Shown: positions 37,835-49,800 of the stretch, piece after piece
Numbering within the stretch: the stretch's first letter is position 1
How the letters are laid out: the number at the start of each line of letters is the position of its first letter
Source of the DNA: Camelus bactrianus
Lineage: Eukaryota > Chordata > Mammalia > Artiodactyla > Camelidae
Direction of reading: 5' to 3'
Assembly: GCF_048773025.1 (NCBI RefSeq)
Contig: NC_133540.1
Location: 120,780,501-120,844,500, forward strand
DNA: 64,000 nucleotides
Made by a program: the position numbers and the translations under genes
Notes under the pieces: generated by a model
The model's database searches: none
The model's input: only the letters and a program-made list of their open reading frames with translations
Told to the model about the DNA's origin: nothing

Positions 37835-40800
37835 TCCTTCTTTCTTTCTTTTTCTTTCTTTCTTTCTTTTTCTTTCTTTTTCTTTCTTCCTTCCTTCCTT
37901 CCTTCCTTTCCTTTCTTTCTTTCTTTCCTTTCTTTTCTTTCTTTCCATTCCGCATGTAAGTGATATCATGTGGTATTTTTCTCTCTTTTTGGCTTACTTC
38001 ACTTAGAATGACATTTTTCAAGTCCATCCATGTTGCAGCAAATGACATTATTTTATTCTTTTTATGGCTAAGTAGTATTCCATTGTATAAATATATCACA
38101 ACTTCTTTATCCAGTCAGCTGTCGATGGACATTTAGGTTGTTTCCATGTCTTGGCTATTGTATATAACGCTGCTATGAACATTGGGGTGCATGTCTATCT
38201 ATTATTTCAGAACTTAAAAGCCCAGTTTTTATGACCTCTGAAGCTAAACAGCCCTGCTCCACTTACTGTGCTCTTGTCATGGGTGCCGTGAGGGAATGCT
38301 CCTGTCTGAGAGGGAACCGTATGCTCAGGCCATGTGGACTGTGACACCACCTTTTACTCCTTCTAAATGTATTTATTAAGTGCTGGCTGCTTACTATACT
38401 CTGGCTTCTCTGGAAGAGCTCAGACTCTTGGGGGCAAATAGATAGTGAAAATGCACCCAGTAATAATGATAGGAATCCACCAGGAGAGGAAGGACCACCT
38501 GAGAGGGGATGGCTTGCCATGAGAGCAACCAGTCTTTAGATTGGACCTTGCTCCTGAGAGGTGAATACATACTGAAGAATAACAGAGCTTTCTAAGCAGA
38601 GTGGAGTAGGTATGAAAGATCAGGTCTCGTGGGACAGTAGTTTAGGTCTTTGGCCAGAGCGTCAAGTAGAAAGTGGGAGAAGAATGTTGGGAGATAAGGC
38701 CGGTCAGGGAAGAACTAGGCTTTTGATCACTTCCTGCCACGTTGAAGAATTCCGAATCTGTTCTTTAGTCAAGGAGGGGACTGGCAGAACTTCTTCAGTG
38801 TAGAGTTGATGTGATCATACTTGTGGCATCAGAGTTGCAGTGGATCAAGCTGGGTTTAGGATTCATTAAAGGTAGTAGCAACATAATCGAACTGAGAAGA
38901 CAGAGATCAGCATCATTTCAGCTACACAAAAATTCAGGATGTCTCAGGGACACTGCACACTGTCTTAGGTTCTCCATCTAGTTCTTTATCATTCAGTAAA
39001 TAATTTTTTGAGTACTGCTATCCAAAATAAATAAATCAATAAATATTTTGTTCAGTAGCACTTAATGTAATTACTGCTATGGTCCCAGATGTTGCCTTAG
39101 CATTTTTTTCATTGCATTAGTCTCCTGTGTTCTTGCCAAGGAAGGTAATTGTCATTTATAATGTTCTTCCCACTAGAAAATTCATTTTTTTTTCTTTTTT
39201 GGTTTACACAGATTTTTTAAAAATTATTTTTAATTTTTTTATTTTTATTTTTAACATTTTTTATTGAATTATAGTCATTTTACAGTGTTGTGTCAAATTC
39301 CAGTGTAGAGCACAATTTTTCAGTTATACATGAACATACATACATTCATTGTCACATTTTTTTTCACAGTGAGCTACCACAAGATCTTGTACATATTTCC
39401 CTGTGCTATACAGTATAATCTTGTTTATCTATTCTGCATATGCCTGTCAGTATCTACAAATTTTGAAATCCCAGTCTGTCCCTACCCCCACCCCCCGAAA
39501 ATTCATTCTTAATTCCAAATGGCTAACTTGTAATTGAACTTACGGTATGCTTGCAATCTGAGAGGGTCCTATATGTAAACTCAGTGAGATATAAAGATAC
39601 TTTGTGGGAGTAATGTTTGCTAATTGTTTCTGGATACAGGCACTTTTTCTTACGAGGCCTTAAATCATTCATTTCAATTGTTCGTCTCACTCAACAGCCA
39701 CACGTAAAGTGTTTTTGTGAGCATACCATGCCTTTGCCTTTATTTTATAGATAATTTGAATCAGGAAGATTAAGTGGCTTTCTGAAGAATAAAGTACCAG
39801 AAGTAGGTAAAACCTAGACCCATTTAGTTTCTCTTTTGCTTTATCAACAAATTCAAGCTGATTCTCAATTCAAATGAAAACCCATTATCAATACCTAAAT
39901 ACCATTTTAAATAGGTATAGCTGTAATGAAATTGTTTCCCAAAGAACCAATGATAATTACATCATTTAAAGCTCAGAACTGAGACAAGATAATGAATAGA
40001 GACCAGAAATGCTTGTTTAAGCAGCACTTCACAAGATGATGCCTAATTTTCTTAAACAGTAAAACCCAGAAATAGAAGGAAAATCAGCTGGAATAGAAAA
40101 AAAAAGTCCTGCACGATTAAATACTTAGCTTTAATATTCTGAGGAGCTGGTGCTGGAGCACAGAGAGTGCAGATAAAGACTTGTATAGCTTAAGATTTTT
40201 TTTTTTAATCTAAAGTTGCTGTAAGAAAGGGAAGGCAAAGCTGTGAAATTTTTGCACACCAGGATTACCTAAACTAGCTTTTGAAATAGCTCAAGGAAAT
40301 ACTTGATGAGTAGGTGCCGGATTCAAATGTGGACTCTTGGTAATTTCTATCAGACTAATTTTTTTTTTTTTTTACCATTACCAAATGTACAATTTAGAAT
40401 CCGACAGTCTTTTTAGAAATGAATGGTACAAATCTGTTCTCTAAAGAGTGACTCGGAGTGAAATTCAAGAATATGTGCTTCTCCACAAAGCTGTTTTTGT
40501 TTGATGTTTTGAGTTTATTATAACTGTATGAGTTTAAATGATATCTGTTCAATGTTTCAGAATTAACATGCTGCTTTTGGTACTTCTGTTTGGAATAAAG
40601 TTTTTTTTTGAAGTCCAAAAAAAAAAAATGTGCTTCTCTAGTACAGAAAATAATTTGGAAGTTAAAGAATATGTGATAAAAATATTAAAGTTTGGTTTAG
40701 AAAGCTTGTTCTGATTCTTGTGTTGAAATTCAAAGTGATCAATAATTACAAATCTAACAACTGAGAAAAATTAAGATTCATTGTTTTAGGGCTTTCTTCC

Positions 40801-43800
40801 GTATAGTTTACCAAATCCACTCTTGAAAAATGATGGAAGCCGTGCTCTCTCACTTGAAGGTTACAGAAATTGTCAATTATCTCCCAATTAAAATGTGGTC
40901 CTCATGATGGAAATGTAACACTGTGCTTGGTGTGAAGAAAAATAGTGTGTGTGTTGGCATGTGTGTGTTCAGACACAGACCTTCAGCCTTGGTGCCCAGG
41001 GAGGAGCAAGCCACCAGCCCCTGTTTCTGAAGTGAAGCCCGCCCCCACTGTGCCAGTGAAAAATAGTGTAGAAAGGTAGAACAAAACACCTACTAAACTT
41101 ATCACATAGATAAAAGGGGAAAAGTTGCATGAATTGAGGAGAAGAAAAAATTTCTTAGGAATTATAAGAAGTTAGGAGTGATTGGGGAAAATGGGCCATT
41201 ACCTAGATATTGTTATAAAGTAATTTGGCTTGGAGACTAGATGACAGATCTGTAAAGTAAAAGCTAACTCAGTTGTTTTTTCATTACAGTCAAAACTTCT
41301 GAGTATTTAGGAGTGAAGTTAGGAAGCATTAAATTTCAGATGTTCTTGAGGAAATAAAAGTTGCAGCATTTTGATAACTTGCCCTTTTACCCATTGTCTG
41401 TGGGATGTTGGCTGAGATCAGGATCTGTTTGCTAACTTCCCCAGCGTGACTAACTGTGTAGACCATCTAAGGAATTTTATCACAGACAGTAAGATAGATA
41501 GAGTCTTGTTTTTACTACCCTGGTTTTATGTTGAGTCACTTTACAGGAGTAAATGCTTGAAATATAGAGGGCCCTGTAATTAAACTGCATTTAGTCTGTA
41601 TGAGCCAGAGGCAAGTGAAAGCAAGGATTATTTCTTTTCTCAGTGATGCACTTGAAGTAGGTGAATATTTCAGAGATGCTTAAAAAAAAGGGTCTTGTAT
41701 GATACCTGGGTGCCATTCTTGAATGTTGAACATATGAAACCTTCGTCAATGAAGAGCACTAATTGAAGATACTTTTCCCTTTCTCCTTAGGGATCTGACA
41801 AACAATCGAATAGGGTGTCTGAATGCAGACATATTCCGAGGACTCACCAATCTGGTTAGGCTGTAAGTACCTCTTTCTTTCATATTATAAAGTAGCATTT
41901 GGACGAGTATCCAAGTACTTATGAACACCTATGTGTTCAGTATTTAAGTAGCAACTGTAGAGATGATAGAAGTGGTAGGGGATAAGGAGCTGGAAATTTA
42001 AGCATGGAGATACAGTGTCATGAGAACATAATATTGCATTACATCCCCTACCCCAGAACACATGCATACTCATGCAGTGCCCTAGAGAACATGTCCATAT
42101 TGAGAGACATGATCAGAAGCTTTGCCAGTTTGGGAAAACATCTTGGAAGAGGTGATACTTGAGCTGATGGTCCAGAAGATTGCAAAGATTTAGGTCATTA
42201 GAAAGGAAGAGACATTGAGCAGATGATGCATGGAGGTAGACATAAGAGCGAGGCCAGTTTCGAGGGGAAAGCCAGTAGTCTTATGAGTAAGATGACGTAG
42301 AGGAGAGCAATTTGGAAATAGGATGCAGGTTGAAATGCAGGATTTAGGGGCAGAAGGTCTAGTATAGAGATCATCTATGCCTGGTTCTTTATCTTTGTAG
42401 CTTTTTAGAATGTTTCTTCTGTTTCGTTTAAGTTAACTTTGAAAAAGCTACAGGGGCTTAAATTGTGAGATTATTTCCTCTGTACAGGAAGGGAGGGACT
42501 CCAAATCACCTGGCAGAACAGGGCAAAGTACTCCTGCTTCTTAGCGCACTTGTATTTTTCAGTGTGCCCTTTAACTTGGGGGGAAAGATAGATGGCCACG
42601 TTTATGTTTTTAAACAAAAGATTGACTTGGTATATAGCTTTACTCATAACTGGAAATTAATTAAAATCAGTTGCATTTTTCTTTTTTATAACTGGATTGC
42701 AAACAATTTTATTTCAGTGCTTTTATTGAGACTTCTGTATTTTTGGTTTTGAGGGATGCATAAGAATTGGCAAAATGGGGCATTTGTGAAGGAAAAAAAT
42801 TGTTACATTTTTGGATAGCTATGAATCAAGTAAAGAAAAATAGAGCCTGGAGTCTACCATTTTCCTGACTTTAGTTCCAGTGGATTTATAGCTTTGGCCT
42901 AGGGATTTTTGACCCAATAGCAGATGTTCTTTAGGAAAAGAGTTGTGTGGGCCAGTGCTTACAATAAGGCAAGTTACTATTTTCTTAGGTTTTGTTTTTT
43001 TTTTTTTTTTTGCCTCCTGCCTCTAAAGCTAACATTTTTGGAAGTTTTAGAGCTTGAATTGTCTCCTCCTACGTTTTTACCAATTCTCTGATACCTGTTG
43101 TGAGACTTTACAGGTCATGGAACACAATGGATATATATCCAGGTGAATCATTGAAACACAAAGAGCACTACCAGGTTTCCTACTTTGAGATTTGAGATGG
43201 TTTCGTAACCCATGTAATAATAGATGATTGTGACTTTTTTTAATGCAACAGTCTATGGCGTATACAGAACTATACCTGACGTATATGTATTCTTTAAATA
43301 CTGATCTAAGAAAAGTTGACAGTTAAGGTAGCCTCTTAACATTCAGGAATGCACTGCAATTGAGTTGCTTTTGATAATTTGGGTTGACATAGTTCTGGAG
43401 TTGTGGCTCAGGAAACTTTGGGTAGGTGTTCTGTGTGGGCTTCTGCAGTCCCCAGATTTCTGGGCTCCCTGAGCCAGGCTGTATGCTGATTCTGAAGACT
43501 GGTAGCCATTTGTATTTCAGACACAGAGAAGAGCATTTTCACAATCTAACGAGTGGAAAAGAGAATCTGATTAGTAGTGGGACATGCAGTACATTTCTTA
43601 GATTAGAACTCAGAGAGCTCCCAATTCTAATTCCCACCCAAAATAGTGTGTGTTTAGAGGGGATAGCTCCTTCCTCTGCCAGCTCTTTAGCTGAACTCCC
43701 TGGGTTACCCTGGAACTTGGGATCTTGGACTGACTTGGTCTCTTAGCCACGGAGGCTGGAATCGAGTCTCCCCACCTCCCTGCCCCCACCCTGGGCCTGC

Positions 43801-46800
43801 ACCTTGCAGACAACCTGTGGCGTTTGCAACCAGACTTCTCATCATCTTGAAACAAGTCTTGGCTTTGGAGGCTTAGTGTCAGAATTCAAAAATAACATCA
43901 AAAATATGTCAGAGGAGGCAGTGTGTGGTGGGTAAAATTGATTAACGCCGTGTATTGATCTCTGCCTTTATTGATGGGAAAGTTCTGCAAAGTGAAGCCG
44001 TACTTCCAGAGGCCCCCACCCCAAACCACCCTAACTCCAGAAGTAACTGGTGGAGCAGAGATGAGGACCAGTCGTGGGCTTCAGTGAAGTCTCTGTCCTA
44101 CACTTAGAATGTTAATTTACCCAGAAACTGTCAGGAGGTCAAGAAACCAAAGCTTTCCCTTTTTTTTCCTTTATGAATTTTGATCAGTTATAACCCTATA
44201 TTTTTCCCCTAGGAATAATACCTTTAATATTTTTCTATCAGAAATAATAGTTGAGTGATGTTTATAAGAACCTCCTTTTTACAATTAAAAACTGTTTGTG
44301 CTATTAAGTAATAAAACCATATAGAGAGATGAAGGGAAAGCTAAATCTCCCTTTCATCACTTCAGACACATCCTTCTGAGACAGCAGGTACTAATTCTGC
44401 CTGGTGTAAATTCTCAGATGTTCTATTACCTCCACAAATGTAAAGGCATCCACTCGGGGCCTTAAAAATGTGCTCTACTCAACAATTTACTTAAAAAATA
44501 CCGACATGCCATTAATACCTTTTCAAGAGAATACATAACGATTTAGTTCATGCTTGTAAATAGCTACAGAATATTCAAAGTCTAGAACAGGTCATAATTG
44601 AGTCAATTATTCACTCTCTTGAAGGAGATAGTTTGATTCATTTCCCCTCTTTTAACACATTTGCCCTGGAAAACACCCCTTGTGTACACAGATGCTTCAC
44701 AGCGCACATTTAACTCACAGGAATACAGATATGTCTGTTTAGCAAAAAGTAAGTAAAGGAAGAGAAACTGAGAGAGTAAGAAACACCATGAGTGGGAGTG
44801 GGTGGCTGATTCACCGGCCACGGCATTCAGTGAACTGTGTCAGGACATGAGAGCAGGGACTTGGCTGTGTCTGTAGTCACGCTCAGTTCCTCTGTGCTTT
44901 TTCTGTGTAAGCATCTCAAAATTGGAATGTGATTTTAATGTTTTAAAATATGTGTAAGTTTTTATGGCCATCAGCCGAAGCCAATTACTTCGTTTGGTAT
45001 TCAGCCAAACAAGTAGCAATGTGTTCCAGCGCTGGAAGAGAAGTTGGCCTGTGTTGGGACTTACGGGGAGGAAGGCACGGCTGTCTCCAGTGTGATTTCT
45101 TCTGTGATTTCCAAGGGGAAGAAAATAATAATGCCTAATAATGAAAATAAAGTTACCTAATAATTAGAATCGAATGGTCCTTGTAAGATGCAGTTATTTT
45201 GTTTATATAATCCTAAATAGGTAGGATAGATTTTTATTTACAACTTATTATTTACAGACTCTTTCAAACATCTAAAAAATAAGTTAGAGATACGTGTATT
45301 TAAGGAATCTCCATGTAGCCATCACTTAGTTTCAACACTTAGCAGTCATAGCTGGTCTTGTTTTAGTTATACCCCACATCTCTTGTCTTCCTGCCTACAT
45401 TATTTTAAACAAATCCCGGTAATCATATAATTCCACATAGGATAGCTTCTTACAAGTACGGTTGTTCATTTTAATTGTGTCTTGGTTACTTTCTTACAGT
45501 GTTACTATGGTTTACACTCCATCAGCAGTACCCTTTTCAAAATCCACATTCAGGTTTCATTCTGATAGGCCAAAAAAGAAAAGGGCATTGCTTTCACGGT
45601 TGTTTTAATTTGCAAAGTGTTCCTTTTGTTTATTAAGTTCCTAGGCAATTCTTTCATGAAGTTCATAATTATTTTTTGCACCCTTTTTGCACTCTATCAA
45701 AAAAAAAAATCCCAAGACAGATAAAAATGAATCCAGAGATGTCCTTTCTGAAGTTCATTATATATTAATTTGTGAGGAATTGGTAGTTGTGTAGTAAGTC
45801 TTCCCACCAAGGAATATGTTGCTCCAGGTGTCAGAGGAACAGCTGACTGACCTCTCCCAGATCAGTTCTCCTCCTCTCTGCACCGGGGAGTCCATCCACC
45901 TGCCTGTCGCTTTCTTCCGCACTTTGAAGGATTTTGCTCCAGCTCTGGAGGAGAGGCAGGCCTCCTTGCAGGTCTCAGGACTTCTTCCTTGAGAATTCTA
46001 GGTCCAAATGATATCTATATCCACTGTTGATCCTACAACAGACACAGTGGTGCTTGGATCATGCTGCCGTCTTCCGGGAGCCCTTGGCCCTGTTTTAGTG
46101 TGAGAAGCTATAAAGGTGGAGTCCACATCCTGAATAATCAGCTACAATGATTGAGAACCTACTGTATACCCCAGCTTGTTATTAGCTACCAGAGGTACCC
46201 CAGTAAATAAGACACACAAGTGCCTCTCCTCCTGGAGCTTATAGTCAGGCATGGAAGAAAATCACAAAAAATGATTTGATCATATCACAGTGGGTGTGAC
46301 AGACTACTCAAATGGTAGTGTAGTGTTCAGGGTTTAACTCATACAAAACTCTGCGTGGGTTTAGATATTGATTAAAGCCATGATACAAGGGGAAATGAGA
46401 GAAGGTAAGTAATTTGCCCAAGGCCAACGCTGAATTATATCCCAAGTCTTTGATTTTAAATGCTGGACTCATTTCACTGCCTACATATCTTATCGGGTTA
46501 CTGTTGGGTGCTGCTGGTCATTCAGACCATCCTTTTCCTTGTTTTTTAATTTTTGCTTTCTTAAGTGATGGAGTGACACTGGAATTTGACACAACATTGT
46601 AAAATGACTGTTACTCAATAAAAAAAAGTTAAAAAAATAAAAATAAATGATGCAGTGAACACATGTAGGGTAATTCTAGTTGCAATCAGAGCATGACTAA
46701 AGATCGAATTCAGGAAGGTAACTTTAGAGTTTCACATGATACTTTATAGAAAAATCCTTACCTGGCAGCAACTTTAGATAATTTTGTTTACTGCTTTAAA

Positions 46801-49800
46801 TAAAGTTAAGAACAATTTCCTTCAACTCTGGAGAAAATATTTACTGGTTGTTTCTCTTCATAAGATTTCAAACAACTTACATAAATTTTTTATAACAGTG
46901 TTTAATGGTAGGACATTTTAGGATATAAGAAAAAGTATAAAATGATATATAAATTGTTAGTATCTCTTAAAGTGAAATGATTTCCTTTTTTTCCAGAAAC
47001 CTTTCAGGGAATTTGTTTTCTTCATTATCTCAAGGAACTTTTGATTATCTTGGTTCATTACGGTCTTTGTAAGTAAGATTTTTTTCCTCTTGTTTTGATA
47101 AATATTATCTTAGTTTTTGAAAATTAAAAACAGTTATTATGTGGCTTAAGAGACCTCATGGGGAAAATCTTGTGATTCTGCAAAAATTAGAATCTCCCTG
47201 GAGAGCTTGCATGCACACTGAGAAACATACTGTAACCCTTAATGATGCTTCTCAGGCTGGGACAACCGTTTTCTCCTTAGAATACTGTCTCTCCTTGATT
47301 TATATTTAGAGTAAATCAATTGGAAATTCTTTCTCTTCGACTGTGTTTACAAGCTAGAAAATATTTTGTTTGCCTAATTAAATCACCAAAGCATTCTCCT
47401 TGTGAAGAATTTATAGTTAAGACTATGTTATGCTTTAGGGACTTAATTTTAATCCTGTAACCCCTTCCCCAAACTGAATTCATAACTTATTACTGACATT
47501 TCTAGGCATGCCGATGTAGAATGCCTGCTATATGAAGTCAGTGTAAGGTCGTATTTACACAGTTCTCTTTAGCTTTACAATTGGCTAATATGCTCCCCAC
47601 CCCTAACCCGACCTCAAGACACGGTTTTGTTATGTAAGAGATTGTATGAGTTCCTTTTGAAGGTAACTGTATTCTCAGATAAACTTTAATCTATTTCTGA
47701 GTATAAGTTACACTAATTCCTATTGGAATTACAGTTAAGGATAATGTTTTTCAAATTTTTATTGAGTATAACTTATGGGCTTGAGTCTCCTTTTCCAGTG
47801 AAAAATGTCTTCTCTGCCAGATGCCTCTGTTTGATGTATGCTGACTTCTTTCCTCTCCTCCCTTCCCCTCCTCTTTCATTTTCCCCTTCCCTCCCTGCCT
47901 CCTCACTTTTCCTTTTCTAAATCTATCATTTCAGTCTCCTTGAGCAGTTCTCACTGGGATGTAGTTGATAGGTTAGGCGTTTGTCTGGCTCCTCACCATC
48001 GTGGCAGATGCAATATACTCACGTCTAGAGTCACACTGCATCAGACTCTTTCTGGTCTTTTTGGTGCATCTACCATTGTTATCCAGAAGGCTGCTTTTTA
48101 GTGAAAACGTCTCCCTTTGGCATATCTAGTGGGCTCAAGTCAGCCGTTTCTGTGAAGTTTAGGAAGTAAAGACTGTAAGAAATTATCTGGCTTTTGAGAC
48201 TTTGGGTAGCAGGAACATAGGAACTATTTTCATCCCCAAATTGGGCAAAATTGCTAGTGTTTATGATGGATAGTGCTGGAAACTGACCAGAAGGTGGTGC
48301 TTAGGGACGAGGAGTCAGTCAGTCATCCTCCTGGTATTGGTTTTGAATTTTATTTTCTCCTTGTTGTGTCCCACTGGGATCCCCACTCGACCTTTTTTTG
48401 CCCAAGCTGATGAGATGGAGCCTGTGTTAGATGTGCACAGTCTGTGTTAGAAGCACACGTGGTTATATATACTCTTTGCACTTGGTTTATTTATTTATAT
48501 AGAATGCATTGCATTCTATTTTGGTTGTATTTACATTTTGTTCCTCCTATTACGTAATGCCCTCCAGGTTGACAGAGGACAGCGTCTGTATTTATTTTTA
48601 TTAGCTGGATTTAGGGTAACGTGGCACATGAATAGCTAGTGCTTCGTAAAGCAAGTATTCAAGAAATATCCTCACTGTTTCTTACATCTGAATGCCACAT
48701 CTTAAAACCTCCTGCCTCATGTAAAGATAATTCTCTATTTTCTTTCATATCAAGTGTAAGGTGTTCTTATGTTTATATTTTGATTGAGTCTATGTCCCTT
48801 AAGTTAGTTAACATTTATGGTTATCCCTTGGTGCATAGTAGAAGTGTCAGAAATAGTCCCCACCCTAAGGAATTTATTCTCTACTCAGACAGACAGACTA
48901 TAACCATGCAAAACAGTCATATGTTTCTTTATGTTGCCACAGTTAATAGAGCTTGCAGGCATTTAAGCCAAGAACATGGCAGTAAGGCTGGAAAAACTGG
49001 GAAGGCTTCAGGATCCACTGTTAGTGGCACGGACTTTATGATGAATAGGTAGACGTTTGATAGACAAAAAGGGTGGAGATTTGGTATTCCCGTACCCTGG
49101 GCATCAGGAGTTTGTGGCATAGAAGAGGGATGAGAAACAGATTTGTTCACATACCAACTTTGATTGAAAGCAGAGTCAGTCCCAGGATCAATGGGGAAGA
49201 GTCCTGGAGTCAGACATGCCACATCATCTCATTGAAAAGGAGACGTAACCAGCTGATGGTGCAGGACGTGCCCTAGCATGGTGAGGGTGAGCAGCAATAC
49301 GCTTGCCCCACAAAGGGAAAACCAGTGTAAGGCGAAAATGCTGGTTAATTCATTCACCATAACCTCTACGTTGTATTTTGTATGCTGCAGAGAGTTTCAG
49401 ACTGAGTATCTGTTGTGTGATTGTAACATACTGTGGATGCATCGCTGGGTGAAGGAGAGAAACATCACAGTGCGGGACACACGGTGTGTTTACCCTAAGT
49501 CTCTGCAGGCCCAGCCGGTCACAGGTGTGAAGCAGGAGTTGCTGACATGCGGTAAGGTAGAAGGAAAAACCGAGAAAGCGTTAACTCTGTTCACTTTGCT
49601 GCCGTGTTTCTCCTGACCACCTTTAGAATTCTCTTTATACACTGGCACCAGTGACAACTGTCAGTCTTCATGGAGCTGATAATATTTAGTGCTGCCAACA
49701 GTTAAGTCAGCTGGAATAAAAAAAGCCTCCAAAACGTAATATGTAAATAGTTCAGCATTTACATATCACCAGTTCCTTTCTCCAGATTTAAGTATCATTT

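Larger units (their letters stand above)
37023..41790 (+). other. ADGRA3: ADGRA3 intron 3 (4.8 kb)
   Basis: A GT-AG intron holding two L1 3' ends (37441 and 39187), a large CTTT microsatellite and a small retrocopy (40484). Position 38205-39170 includes purine-rich sequence around 38560-38900 that may be an ancient repeat of uncertain family. I recognise nothing in 39510-40340 or 40640-41790, apart from a weak MIR-like stretch at 39690-39840. Confidence 0.8.
41863..46996 (+). other. ADGRA3: ADGRA3 intron 4 (5.1 kb)
   Basis: A GT-AG intron, mostly unique AT-rich sequence. A T run lies at about 42993-43010. Position 45240-45490 resembles an L1M 3'UTR fragment. Position 46130-46280 resembles an ancient repeat of uncertain family. 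A 67-bp L1 stub lies at 46577. I recognise nothing in 41870-45240 otherwise. Confidence 0.8.

Noticed and set aside
37667-38099. Lys/Arg/Glu-rich - strand frames of 100-127 residues and a Phe/Ser/Leu-rich + strand frame
   Set aside because: These are translations of the CTTT microsatellite and surrounding L1, not genes.
48639-49052. A 137-residue + strand frame in intron 5
   Set aside because: It is the longest intronic frame outside repeats but has no domain, signal or composition suggesting a protein. Its length is within chance for AT-moderate sequence.
49552-49616. Read-through coding after exon 6
   Set aside because: The frame stays open briefly past the donor GGTAAGG, but the next exon joins in phase 1 to give the expected aspartate at 234, so this is intron.
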